Of a DNA stretch of 64,000 bases, positions 44,566-53,226 are shown piece after piece. This DNA comes from Bacillota bacterium (GTDB lineage: Bacteria > Bacillota > Bacilli > Bacillales > Cytobacillaceae), in the NCBI GenBank assembly GCA_030705955.1, contig JAUZPL010000002.1, positions 62,001 to 126,000 on the forward strand, in the 5' to 3' direction. Each line of letters begins with the position of its first letter. The stretch's first letter is position 1. A program made the position numbers and the translations under genes. The notes below the pieces were generated by a model. The model searched no databases. It saw only the letters and a list, made by a program, of their open reading frames with translations, and was not told where the DNA came from.

Positions 44566-44940
44566 GTGAAAAAAATTGAAGCGATTATTCGACCAGAAAA
44601 AATTACAGAGACAATCAAGGGCTTGAAAAATATTGGAATTACTGGATTTACCGTTTCCCAGGTAGTTGGTAGGGGAAAACAAAGGGACACTGAGGGTGTT
44701 TATAGAGGAAAAAATTATAAAGTAACTCTGCATCCGAAGGTGAAATTGGAAATTGTACTGTCTGATTATATGGTGGATGCAACTATTAAAACCGTGATTC
44801 AATCGGCGCAGACTGGAGAAGATGGCGACGGTAAAATTTATGTTTATCCCATTTTAGAGGCTTATAATATCCGAACAGGAACTGCTGATTTCAGTATCGA
44901 TGATTTAGCAAATGGGGGGAGGGACAAGGGATGGAGTTAA
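44566..44940 (+). CDS. glnK: PII nitrogen regulatory protein GlnK
   Basis: 124 residues. MKKIEAIIRPEKITETIKGL at the start, T-loop YRGKNY with Tyr at position 51 as in classic PII proteins, and GDGKIYVYPI. It binds ATP/ADP and 2-oxoglutarate and controls AmtB and, in Bacillus, TnrA. GTG 44566 is 9 bases after AAGGGG; the TTG at 44557 is too close, and the Tyr51 numbering supports the GTG. It precedes and overlaps amtB, opposite to the amtB-glnK order in B. subtilis. Confidence 0.92.
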   Translation: MKKIEAIIRPEKITETIKGLKNIGITGFTVSQVVGRGKQRDTEGVYRGKNYKVTLHPKVKLEIVLSDYMVDATIKTVIQSAQTGEDGDGKIYVYPILEAYNIRTGTADFSIDDLANGGRDKGWS

Positions 44941-46241
44941 TGTATATTAATACTGTTTGGATTGTATTGGCCTCTGCCATGGTATTGTTTATGGAGGGTG
45001 GATTCAGCCTTCTTGAGGCAGGTCTTGTTCGTACAAAAAATGCAGTTAATGTAACAATGAAGATTTTTGTGGATTTAACAGTTGGTGCATTAGCCTTTTG
45101 GGTGGTTGGATTTGGTGTTTTATTTGGCAAAGATCAATCGGGACTTATTGGTACAAGTCTTTTTGGAAGTCCGCAATTAATATCATTACCCGTTCATTTA
45201 CCTGGTGCTGCATTTGCCCTTTTTCAAATTGGATTTGCTGTTGCATGTATTTCCATTGTTTCCGGTGCTGTTGCAGAAAGAATGAATTTTAAGGCCTATA
45301 TTTTGACTGCCTTTTTGATTACGGTTATTATTTACCCAATTTCAGGGCATTGGATATGGAATTCAAATGGCTGGTTAGCAAAGATGGGAATTAAGGACTT
45401 TTCAGGATCTGCAGCCATTCATGCAGTAGGAGGATTTACTGCATTGGCAATGGCAAAGTTTCTTGGTGCGAGAAAAGGGAGATTTAATTCAGATGGAAGT
45501 GCAAATGTATTTGCTCCAAGTAATATCCCACTTGCCTCAGCGGGTACTTTTATTTTATGGTTTGGTTGGTTTGCCTTTAATGCTGGCAGTACGTTAGATG
45601 TTTCGAATGCTTCTCTTGCACCAGTAGCTATTAATACATTGCTGGCAGGGGCAAGTGGTGGTGCAGTTTCTTTATTCGTGACACTTAAAAAGTATGGAAA
45701 AGCTGATCCGAGTATGACCATCAATGGTATTTTATCTGGGCTAGTTGCAATAACTGCTGGATGTGCCTATGTGTCAGAATGGAGTGCTATTATTATTGGG
45801 GCAATTAGTGGATTTATTGTCATTTACGCCACCCTATTTATTGATAATTTAAAAATAGATGACCCTGTTGGGGCAGTAGCTGTACATGGTTTTAATGGAG
45901 TGTTTGGGACTATTGCGGTAGGATTATTTGATACTTCTCATGGATTGCTGACAACAGGTGAATTTTCGTTTTTTTTCGTTCAATTGTTAGGTGCGGTTGT
46001 TGTGATTGTATGGGGCTTAATTGGAGGCACCTTTATTGCAAAGGTATGTGAAAAGACAGTTGGGTTCCGGGCAGCTGAACGAGAAGAAGAAGAAGGACTT
46101 GATATGTCCTATCACGGCATCCCTGCTTATAATGAGTTGGAACGATTTACAGATATCCCTACAAGTCTTTATGACTTTGAAGAAACAACTGGAATTAGTA
46201 TTGCTCCTATCATGAATAAAGAGAAGGAAATGGCTCGATAA
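44931..46241 (+). CDS. amtB: Ammonium transporter AmtB/NrgA
   Basis: 436 residues with 11 helices. Family motifs FMEGGFSLLEAGLVRTKN, AAIHAVGGFTALAMA and the pore His of AVHGFNGVFGTIAVG are present. It imports ammonium and is gated by GlnK, encoded just upstream. ATG 44931 lies within the last codons of glnK after GGGGGAGGG; an ATG three codons on overlaps the glnK stop by one base and is also possible. The C-terminal tail is cytoplasmic and Glu-rich. Confidence 0.92.
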   Translation: MELMYINTVWIVLASAMVLFMEGGFSLLEAGLVRTKNAVNVTMKIFVDLTVGALAFWVVGFGVLFGKDQSGLIGTSLFGSPQLISLPVHLPGAAFALFQIGFAVACISIVSGAVAERMNFKAYILTAFLITVIIYPISGHWIWNSNGWLAKMGIKDFSGSAAIHAVGGFTALAMAKFLGARKGRFNSDGSANVFAPSNIPLASAGTFILWFGWFAFNAGSTLDVSNASLAPVAINTLLAGASGGAVSLFVTLKKYGKADPSMTINGILSGLVAITAGCAYVSEWSAIIIGAISGFIVIYATLFIDNLKIDDPVGAVAVHGFNGVFGTIAVGLFDTSHGLLTTGEFSFFFVQLLGAVVVIVWGLIGGTFIAKVCEKTVGFRAAEREEEEGLDMSYHGIPAYNELERFTDIPTSLYDFEETTGISIAPIMNKEKEMAR

Positions 46242-46248
46242 AAATAAG

Positions 46249-46285
46249 AACCCGTGGGATTTAGGAAATACCTACGGGTTTTTTT
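46249..46285 (+). terminator. Terminator after amtB
   Basis: AACCCGT pairs with ACGGGTT, with extra internal pairs, followed by six or more T residues. Confidence 0.8.
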
Positions 46286-46354
46286 ATGTGGAGAACAATT
46301 AATTTTCCATATTTCCTTCCTTATACATAGGGCATGAGAGTTAAAAATGATCCC

Positions 46355-46434
46355 ATCTACTCAATGGTAGGAACCTCCTCGTGTTTTGCGATTTCGCGAA
46401 AAGTAAAGAGGAAGGCCTTTAAAGTTTAGTAGAT
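46355..46434 (+). other. Structured intergenic element, possible RNA
   Basis: Nested helices: ATCTACT/AGTAGAT at the base (46355-46361 with 46428-46434), AGG..CCTCCTC with GAGGAAGGCCT (46369-46380 with 46408-46418), and an apical TTTTGCG/CGCGAAAA with loop ATTT. No T tract follows. It lies about 90 bases before an aminotransferase gene and matches no family I recognise. Confidence 0.4.
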
Positions 46435-46521
46435 AAAATACTTTAAAAAAAGGTTTTACTTTCTCTTCAGAAAAGTCTATATTATTAAAATAGTTAATTA
46501 AGTGATGGAGGGGAATAACCA

Positions 46522-47685
46522 GTGAAGCTTGTTGCATCAGAAAAAGTAAAGAAATTGACTACCAGTATTTTTACGGAGGTAGCCAATCGTAAACAAGAGG
46601 CAATTAAAAAAGGCATAGACGTAATTGATTTAAGTGTTGGAAGTCCAGACTTTCCACCCCCATCCTTTGTAATGAATACCCTAGTAGATTATGCGATGGA
46701 TTCAAGTAAATACGGATATACATTAAAAGGTATTGATGAATTTCATGAAGCTGTTGGTTACTTTTATAAGGAAAGGTATGCTGTAGAGCTTGATCCTGCT
46801 AAAGAGGTTCTTCAACTTATGGGTTCACAAGACGGACTGGCGCATTTAGCTACTGCATTAATAGATCCAGGGGATTATGTATTAGTGCCAGATCCGGGCT
46901 ATCCAATTTACGAGGCAGGAGTGTTGCTTGCAGGCGGGTTGATTTATCCGATGCCATTGCTGGAAGAAAATAAATATTTACCACAACTTGATCAAATTCC
47001 TCTAGATATTTTAGAAAGAACAAAATTTATGATTATTAGCTACCCAGGTAATCCTGTGACAGCTCTTGCTGATGAAGACTTTTTTAAAGAAGTTGTTGAG
47101 TTTGCTAAACGTCATCACATCCTGGTTGTACATGACTTTGCTTATTCTGAATTGATTTTTGATCATCATCCGCAAATAAGCTTCCTTTCTATTCCTGGAG
47201 CAAAAGAAGTGGGAATTGAGTTTAATTCCCTTTCCAAAACATTTAATATGGCAGGCTGCCGAATTGGATATGTGGCAGGAAATGAGAATGCATTAAATAT
47301 TTTGGCAGCATTGAAATCAAATATTGATTATGGAACATTTTATCCGATTCAAAAGGCAGCAGTAGCAGCACTTACTTCAGATTTTTCATCGCTTGATCAA
47401 CAAAAGAGAGAGTATGAGATTCGCAGAGATACATTGATGTCTGGATTGGAAAAGAGCGGATGGCAGGTGCCAAAATCCCCGGCCACCATGTTCATTTGGG
47501 CAAAGATTCCTAAAGGATGGACTTCACGTGAATTTGCATTTGAATTAATTGAGAAAGCGGGAGTTGCTGTTATTCCTGGGGATGCATTTGGAAGGCTTGG
47601 GGAAGGCTATGTTCGAATTGCTTTAGTTCAACCTCCTGAACGACTTGAAAAGGCTGCTGACCGTATCTCGCAATTTTTACTATAA
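46522..47685 (+). CDS. Class I/II aminotransferase
   Basis: 387 residues, fold type I: LSVGSPDFPPPSFV, the PLP region GSQDGLAHLATALIDPGD, PDPGYPIYEAG, SYPGNPV and the Schiff-base Lys in NSLSKTFNMAGCRIGY. It resembles LL-diaminopimelate or aspartate aminotransferase-like proteins (often called DapL or aspC-like), but specificity cannot be read from sequence. GGAGGGG precedes its GTG start. It stands between terminators, so is probably a single gene with a structured 5' region. Confidence 0.83.
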   Translation: MKLVASEKVKKLTTSIFTEVANRKQEAIKKGIDVIDLSVGSPDFPPPSFVMNTLVDYAMDSSKYGYTLKGIDEFHEAVGYFYKERYAVELDPAKEVLQLMGSQDGLAHLATALIDPGDYVLVPDPGYPIYEAGVLLAGGLIYPMPLLEENKYLPQLDQIPLDILERTKFMIISYPGNPVTALADEDFFKEVVEFAKRHHILVVHDFAYSELIFDHHPQISFLSIPGAKEVGIEFNSLSKTFNMAGCRIGYVAGNENALNILAALKSNIDYGTFYPIQKAAVAALTSDFSSLDQQKREYEIRRDTLMSGLEKSGWQVPKSPATMFIWAKIPKGWTSREFAFELIEKAGVAVIPGDAFGRLGEGYVRIALVQPPERLEKAADRISQFLL

Positions 47686-47740
47686 AAGGACTGTCCTTTC
47701 TTCCTATTCTAAAAATCCAAAAAGCACATATATTCTTTTA

Positions 47741-47772
47741 AAAAGACCTTCCGAAAAAAGAAGGTCTTTTAT
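47741..47772 (+). terminator. Terminator of the aminotransferase gene
   Basis: AAAAGACCTTC pairs with GAAGGTCTTTT, followed by AT-rich sequence. Confidence 0.7.
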
Positions 47773-47797
47773 CTATGAATAGAAGGAAGGAATGGGA

Positions 47798-48232
47798 ATG
47801 CCAAGCGGAATGCATCAAGTTGTGTTAGAGGTACCAATAGAAAGGGTATGGAATTTTGTTAAAAATATGGATCATTGGGCTCCTCTCGTACCAGGGTATA
47901 TACGCCATGAAAAGGTAAATGAAAGGCAGTCTACATGGGAGTTTTACAGTGACATTGGAATACTAAAAAAGAAAATTAGTTTAATGGTCACGATTAAAGA
48001 ATGGCTGGAACCTACGAAGGTAACTTTTGATTTGAAAGGATTAAATGAGAATTTCACAGGGAAAGGATATTTCCAGGCTGAAGCAATTGGATCAGAGAAA
48101 ACAAGAATGATAGGTTTATTAGATATTGTTGCCGAAGGACTGATGGGAAAAATGGTAAACAATATTTTAAAAACATCCGTCCCTGAAATGACAACGGAAT
48201 TAACGGAAAATATTGCGGCGAATATAAAATAA
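47798..48232 (+). CDS. SRPBCC/CoxG-family protein
   Basis: 144 residues. The helix-grip fold pattern VPIERVWNFVKNMDHWAPLVPGY ... GKGYFQAE resembles CoxG and related START-like proteins, which bind hydrophobic ligands. No CO dehydrogenase gene is near, so a specific role is not supported. ATG 47798 is 7 bases after AAGGAAGG, better than the ATG two codons earlier. Confidence 0.75.
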   Translation: MPSGMHQVVLEVPIERVWNFVKNMDHWAPLVPGYIRHEKVNERQSTWEFYSDIGILKKKISLMVTIKEWLEPTKVTFDLKGLNENFTGKGYFQAEAIGSEKTRMIGLLDIVAEGLMGKMVNNILKTSVPEMTTELTENIAANIK

Positions 48233-48235
48233 AAT

Positions 48236-48283
48236 GGACTGTCTCCCATCAAATTGAAGAAATGGGAGACAGTCCTTATTTTT
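48236..48283. terminator. Bidirectional terminator
   Basis: GGACTGTCTCCCAT pairs with ATGGGAGACAGTCC; T-rich on both strands (TTATTTTTG and ATTTTATTTT). It serves the SRPBCC gene and the convergent LysR gene. Confidence 0.85.
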
Positions 48284-49163
48284 GTACTAATTCGTTTGAG
48301 GCTTGTATAAATAATTTGGAAATTAGCGGAAGAGTCTTATTTTTATTGTAAACAAGGTAAAAATATCTTTCTGTATCAAAATCTTCAATAGGATAGGCAT
48401 TGAGCATTTTGTATGAACGGTATTCATTTGCAGCAACTTCAGAAATAATGGAAATGCCAATATTTTGAACGACAAACTGAATTAAGCTTTGACCGTCCGT
48501 ATAGGCAATAATATTTAACTGCTCTTTTGAAATTTGACTTTCTTGCAGAAACTTTTGAAGGATGGTATTTGTTCCTGAGTCGGAATTTCTCATGATAAAA
48601 GGATATTTTTTTATTTCTTGAATGTTAATTGGGCTATTCATATTAACTAGATTTGAGGTAATAAGAACCAATTTTTCTTTTAATAGCGGAATATAGCATA
48701 GCTTTTCATCCTCGTACTTTTCTCCTAAAATACCGATGTCAACTATGCCGCTAAGAACATGTTCAGCAACTGTTTTGGATGAACTTTGGTTGATGTGAAA
48801 TGTAACTCCTGAATAGACTTCTCTGAATTGCTTGACCATTTTTGGGACGATAAATTGACCTGGGACAGAACTGACAGCCATGCGAATAGCGCCCTTAGAC
48901 TCTGTTAAACCTTGCCCAATGTCAAGTAAGGCCTCGTCCTTTAATTGTAAAATTTTCAGTGCCCATTGGTATAACCGTTCACCATATGGAGTAAGCACAC
49001 TTTCTCTTCCCACTCGATCAAAAAGGTGGACATTTAAACTTTTTTCCAATGATTGAATATGAGAGCTTACTGTTGATTGGCTTAAAAAAATATCATCTGC
49101 TGCCTTTGAAAAGCTTTTATGCTCAACAACCTTCGTAAAAACATACAATTGATGTAGATCCAT
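48276..49163 (-). CDS. LysR-family transcriptional regulator
   Basis: 295 residues: N-terminal HTH (SFSKAADDIFLSQSTVSSHIQSLEKSLNVHLF) and a periplasmic-binding-type effector domain. The start at 49163 has GAGGTG 8 bases upstream; a longer frame to 49211 adds 16 unlikely residues. Similar Bacillus proteins are named selenium-metabolism-associated LysR regulators, but no selenium genes are here. A 20-base palindrome upstream may be its own operator. The effector is unknown. Confidence 0.85.
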   Translation of the reverse strand: MDLHQLYVFTKVVEHKSFSKAADDIFLSQSTVSSHIQSLEKSLNVHLFDRVGRESVLTPYGERLYQWALKILQLKDEALLDIGQGLTESKGAIRMAVSSVPGQFIVPKMVKQFREVYSGVTFHINQSSSKTVAEHVLSGIVDIGILGEKYEDEKLCYIPLLKEKLVLITSNLVNMNSPINIQEIKKYPFIMRNSDSGTNTILQKFLQESQISKEQLNIIAYTDGQSLIQFVVQNIGISIISEVAANEYRSYKMLNAYPIEDFDTERYFYLVYNKNKTLPLISKLFIQASNELVQK

Positions 49164-49219
49164 ATTGATTACACCTCTACAATATCTACAAAACAGATTA
49201 AAAGACATCATTTCTATAG

Positions 49220-49239
49220 ATAAACTAAATATAGTTTAT
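49220..49239. promoter_or_regulatory. Candidate LysR operator
   Basis: ATAAACTAAATATAGTTTAT, arms ATAAACTA and TAGTTTAT perfect, 57 bases upstream of the lysR start. Typical for autoregulation by LysR proteins. Confidence 0.5.
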
Positions 49240-49344
49240 TATACCATTTTATTCTCACAACCTGTTTAATTTTTAATGCCTATTAGTAAAGTAAAAATAA
49301 TGAAAAAAATTTGGTATTTTTATTAACACCTTCATTTCTACACA

Positions 49345-49373
49345 TTGACAATAGTGATAATAAAAACAATAAT
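49345..49373 (+). promoter_or_regulatory. Sigma-A promoter of the HD-GYP gene
   Basis: TTGACA (49345-49350), 17-base spacer, AATAAT (49368-49373). Confidence 0.6.
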
Positions 49374-49421
49374 TAAGAAAGGTACGTGATGTTAAAATGG
49401 GGTACTTTTGGGGTGGTATTT

Positions 49422-50489
49422 TTGAGGCTGGTTTCCATACATAATTGTGAAGAAGGATTAGTACTCGCGAAGCCTATCTATGATCAGAACAGCCGAATTC
49501 TATTAAATGAAGGAACTGTACTCTCATTAGGGTTTATCCATAGATTAAAAAATAAAAATATTCATTATGTATATGTTCAATCAGAAATTACTCATGATGT
49601 AGAAATAAATGATAATATCCCCACTCACCTAAGATTTGAAGCGGCAACAAAGCTAAATGAGGTAATTGCTGATTTAGCAGAAGGAAAGACAGGGAAAAAC
49701 AAAGCAATAGGCAGAGTTCGATTAATTAGAGATTTAAACAATGTGTTTGATAAGATCATGAAAGAAATGCAGACTTCTAAACATTTGTTAAATTTGTTAA
49801 GTCATATGCAATTTTCATTGGATGAGTTGTTTGAACACTCGGTAAATGTTAGTTTGTATTCTGTTTCAATCGGTAAACATTTAGGCCTTAAAGAAAGTGA
49901 ATTACAAATACTAGGCTTAGGAGCCTTATTTCATGATATTGGTAAATTGAAAGAAACAAAGGAATGGAGAAACCATCCTGAAGTTGGTTTTGAAATGCTA
50001 AGGAAGGAATCGGAATTTCATCTTTTGATTGCCCACTGTGCGTATCAACATCATGAAAATGTAGATGGAAGTGGATTTCCAAGAGGAATACGAGGAAGCG
50101 AAATTCACCTTTTTGCAAAGATTATTTCAGTTGCTGAGGCATTTGATCACTTAACAGCTCATAAATCCATGCTTCCACATGAAGCAATGGAAATCATTGT
50201 TGGACGCTGTTTTACAAGGTATGATAGTAAAGTTGTAGATTCTTTTAAAAATGCTGTTGCAATTTATCCTATTGGGGTAACAGTTGTTTTAAATACTGGG
50301 GAAACTGGAGTTGTTATTGCCTACAATAAAAAATATCCTCAACGCCCTATTGTAAGGATTTTTAAAGATTCCCAAGGTAATAAACTTCCAATAAAAGAGT
50401 TTTATGAAATTAATTTGATGGAATCCCTTAACATCATGATTGTGAAATGTGATGCAATTATTGAAAGAGATATGATGAAGTCAAAATAA
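49422..50489 (+). CDS. HD-GYP domain protein, probable cyclic-di-GMP phosphodiesterase
   Basis: 355 residues beginning MRLVSIHNCEEGLVLAKPIY, the usual opening of these Bacillus proteins. The HD-GYP core follows: HSVNVSLYSVSIGKHL, FHDIGKLKE, HHENVDGSGFPRG and KIISVAEAFDHLT; GFP replaces the canonical GYP. These enzymes hydrolyse cyclic di-GMP with a di-iron centre. TTG 49422 is chosen because GGGGTGG is 5 bases upstream; an ATG at 49389 would lie nearly at the predicted transcription start. The C-terminal segment (residues 265-330) is a small extra domain. Confidence 0.82.
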   Translation: MRLVSIHNCEEGLVLAKPIYDQNSRILLNEGTVLSLGFIHRLKNKNIHYVYVQSEITHDVEINDNIPTHLRFEAATKLNEVIADLAEGKTGKNKAIGRVRLIRDLNNVFDKIMKEMQTSKHLLNLLSHMQFSLDELFEHSVNVSLYSVSIGKHLGLKESELQILGLGALFHDIGKLKETKEWRNHPEVGFEMLRKESEFHLLIAHCAYQHHENVDGSGFPRGIRGSEIHLFAKIISVAEAFDHLTAHKSMLPHEAMEIIVGRCFTRYDSKVVDSFKNAVAIYPIGVTVVLNTGETGVVIAYNKKYPQRPIVRIFKDSQGNKLPIKEFYEINLMESLNIMIVKCDAIIERDMMKSK

Positions 50490-50510
50490 GTTAAAGATTG
50501 AGAGCCTATT

Positions 50511-50547
50511 AAAAAATGCCTTCTTCTAGTAGAAAAAGGCATTTTTT
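50511..50547. terminator. Bidirectional terminator
   Basis: AAAAAATGCCTT pairs with AAGGCATTTTTT; good T tracts on both strands for the convergent HD-GYP and lipoprotein genes. Confidence 0.85.
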
Positions 50548-50554
50548 TATGTAA

Positions 50555-52801
50555 TTATTTATTAAATCTCTGAATGATATTCTCTACCATGATAGAGAGT
50601 TTGGGGTCTATGATTAAGCTTCCACCAAACGTGATAGATCCCACCGAAAAGACACCACCACCTTCAGGTGTATCGTAGTAGACCATATCCGCTCCTTTAC
50701 CAAATGTATTGGTTCCTTTTGCTAAAAGAATCGTGTTTTTAGGAGAGTTTTTGTCCATTTGATCGGTTTCCCATCCTGAAGCACCACCGATAGACTTACT
50801 AACTGCATTTAAGCCCTTTACACCAATTAAATCCCCACGCTTTACGTTTGTATGGGCAAATATCCAATGAGAAGGATTAATGACACGATATGGAGCCGGT
50901 ATAGCAAAGCCAGTGCTTCGATACCTAACACCCAATACAGAGGATTCCGGATGACTAGTTGCTCCAAATCTTCCACCTTTCCATTTCAATTTAAGTAAGG
51001 ATTTATAACCGCTATTTTTATTTACCTCAATTTTTCCATCCTCCAGGTTTGCACGCCAGTAGATTCCATTACCAGCTAAGTAAAGCAGCGTTCCACCATG
51101 ATGCAAATAGTTTTGAAGGTTACTATACATTTGAGGTGTCCAGTACTCACTATGCGTACTTATAATTAGCACTTTATAAGGATCCAATAAATGTGGATTA
51201 TCATTTAAATCATGATCTGCCATTAAATCATAATGATAGCCCATCGATTCTAACCACGATAAAATATGCTTTTCCCCATTTGCAAGGTGGCCAACGTCAC
51301 CATTAGGATCTGCTTTTGGATTCGGTCTCTCAAAGCTTACAACATTTTGAAAAATAGACTTTCCATTCATTACTTGATAGGTATATAAGCTTTTTCCACC
51401 CCAGTCATTATAGGCTTGCCAAGTATCCGTTGACGAAAGAACAGCTATATCTTTTTTCAGTGGCTGTTTATTTTTAATAACAAAAGTTACAAAAAATTGA
51501 TTTGCATGATCAAACAGTCTAGCAGCATACAATCCGCTTTGCCAATTATCTGGAATCTTAAATTGGTACGTTGTATCCCATTCAGCCCCTTCCTTATATG
51601 AATCTGGAAAATAGTTTTGGGGTTGTCCAGAAATGGTAGAAATATTTTTAAGTATTTTTTCTTCTTTACCATAGCGAATCATATTAATAGAAAAAGTTAG
51701 GTTTGGTGCATGTACCTTTAGCTGAATGGTTTGCCCAGGAAAATAGCTAATCTGATCTGAATACCCTTCTATTGTGTGGGTATTGATAATTGGAAATAAG
51801 TTTTTCTCAACATCATCTGCAATGGATATTTGATTCCCAAGAACCGTAAAGTTTCCAGTCTTACCTTCTCGAAGTATTTCTTTAGTTTCAAGCGGTACTA
51901 CATTGGATGCTGTTAAAAGCAGTGCAGCATGCTGTTTTGCTGCTAGAACAGATCCTGTTATTCCATCTGAAGGTGATATATTGGATGCGATAAAAATATG
52001 AAATATATTCATATTAAATTTTTTAATTATATTTTTTCCTACCTCAAATTCGTTTTTGCCGTTTATTCTCAGTTTCTTTCCTGGTAGTTGGCTAAATATT
52101 TTGGAATTAATACTATTTGGCCCTCCTATAACTAAAATCCTCTCTTTATGCTTCAGAATTTTTGTTGTATCCGGAGGAAGGTTATTGGAATCTGTAAGTA
52201 AAATAGGTATTTCATTTTTTGCAGCATATGGTGCGATTGATAATGCTTCCACGATTTTAGAACTATTTGTAATAATAGCTGTTTTGGATTTCATTAATTG
52301 ATTTGCAACCATATCAGCAATTTCAAATTGGTTCTTCCCACTTAAGCGATTTATCTTTATCCCTAAGCTTCCAATAGTGTCAGCTACATTTCTTGAAATA
52401 CTTTTTTCGTCACCAATAAGTATGACTTTAGAAGGGTGTAATGATTTAATTTCATCTTCGGTTGCCCTTGGTACCTGGTTTGTTTGCACTAATAGAATTG
52501 GAGCATGATTTTTATATGCTATTGGTACAGTTACCAAAGCATTTGCGTATGCACCATAATTGACTATATATATTATTTTACAATGACCGTGCCATCCATT
52601 TTTGGCTATGTTAACGGCAACATCAAAGGGAGAGTTTCCAGTAATTCTCAAAGGAGCAGATCTCGTTATTTTAATGTTTGTCGTTACTTTAGGAGGTTTC
52701 TTTTTGATGCTATTCTGTTGTTTTGATTGATTAGGCTGTGTCATACAGGATGAGAGTATTAAAACAGTAATACAGAAAAGTATAAGAAAAAATTTTTTCA
52801 T
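50555..52801 (-). CDS. Lipoprotein with cell-wall-binding (CWB2) repeats and a dimethylformamidase-like domain
   Basis: 748 residues. A lipobox (LILSSC) anchors it to the membrane. Residues 45-340 contain three CWB2 repeats (for example RLSGKNQFEIADMVANQL ... ILLTDSNNLPPDT, and ERILVIGGPNSI), a fold that attaches proteins to the wall. The rest (370-748) includes AARLFDHANQFFVTFVI, AYNDWGGKSLY, HLANGEKHILSWLESMGYHYD, VLIISTHSEYWT and GGTLLYLAGNGIYWRA, the pattern of the N,N-dimethylformamidase large subunit with its GATase-like core. Enzyme activity is unproven. Monocistronic. Confidence 0.78.
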   Translation of the reverse strand: MKKFFLILFCITVLILSSCMTQPNQSKQQNSIKKKPPKVTTNIKITRSAPLRITGNSPFDVAVNIAKNGWHGHCKIIYIVNYGAYANALVTVPIAYKNHAPILLVQTNQVPRATEDEIKSLHPSKVILIGDEKSISRNVADTIGSLGIKINRLSGKNQFEIADMVANQLMKSKTAIITNSSKIVEALSIAPYAAKNEIPILLTDSNNLPPDTTKILKHKERILVIGGPNSINSKIFSQLPGKKLRINGKNEFEVGKNIIKKFNMNIFHIFIASNISPSDGITGSVLAAKQHAALLLTASNVVPLETKEILREGKTGNFTVLGNQISIADDVEKNLFPIINTHTIEGYSDQISYFPGQTIQLKVHAPNLTFSINMIRYGKEEKILKNISTISGQPQNYFPDSYKEGAEWDTTYQFKIPDNWQSGLYAARLFDHANQFFVTFVIKNKQPLKKDIAVLSSTDTWQAYNDWGGKSLYTYQVMNGKSIFQNVVSFERPNPKADPNGDVGHLANGEKHILSWLESMGYHYDLMADHDLNDNPHLLDPYKVLIISTHSEYWTPQMYSNLQNYLHHGGTLLYLAGNGIYWRANLEDGKIEVNKNSGYKSLLKLKWKGGRFGATSHPESSVLGVRYRSTGFAIPAPYRVINPSHWIFAHTNVKRGDLIGVKGLNAVSKSIGGASGWETDQMDKNSPKNTILLAKGTNTFGKGADMVYYDTPEGGGVFSVGSITFGGSLIIDPKLSIMVENIIQRFNK

Positions 52802-53056
52802 TCTTTCACCTTGGTTTCTATTTTTAAGTCTTCTATTTTATTAATTTATTACAATTTTAATCATTAAACAATAGAAGAGAAGCAATAGTTTTCTTAAAAA
52901 AATTATATGGAATAAAAAGTGTAAGGTAGGGTATCAAGAATTCTCTTTTTTATAGGTTGTATTAAAGTTCATTAGTAGTTTAGGGTGCTTTGGCCAGGTT
53001 ATTTTCAAAAATGGTAATAAAACGAAAGAAATTTTTTTTTACAAATGTGTTGATAA

Positions 53057-53073
53057 ATGAAATTTTTTTTCAT
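53057..53073. promoter_or_regulatory. Candidate RpiR-family operator in the gntP promoter
   Basis: ATGAAATTTTTTTTCAT, arms ATGAAA and TTTCAT, lying exactly between -35 and -10. The same arms and spacing recur at 55531-55547. Confidence 0.6.
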
Positions 53074-53090
53074 ATAATGAAAATAAGCTT

Positions 53091-53104
53091 TGAAAGTGCT
53101 TTCA
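53091..53104. promoter_or_regulatory. cre-like catabolite control site of gntP
   Basis: TGAAAGTGCTTTCA, one base from the ideal TGAAAGCGCTTTCA, 12 bases after the -10, so CcpA bound here would block transcription. Confidence 0.65.
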
Positions 53105-53226
53105 TATTTTTGGCCAAATAGTAGAAAGTCATTTTTTTTTGAAGAGAAATGGGAATAGTATTGTAGGGTATTTCTTTAGATTCTTTGAAATGTTTACAGA
53201 AAAATAGGAAAGGGTGGAATTATATT

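Larger units (their letters stand above)
52802..53226 (+). promoter_or_regulatory. Upstream region of gntP
   Basis: No gene seen. The first 240 bases are AT-rich without clear signals. The promoter (TTGATA 53050-53055, 17-base spacer, TATAAT 53073-53078), the palindrome between the hexamers and a cre-like site follow; RBS AGGGTGG is at 53211-53217. Confidence 0.65.

Noticed and set aside
49386-49421. Start of the HD-GYP gene at GTG 49386 or ATG 49389
   Set aside because: These lie almost at the predicted transcription start, and the N terminus they add is unlike the family; TTG 49422 has GGGGTGG at good spacing.
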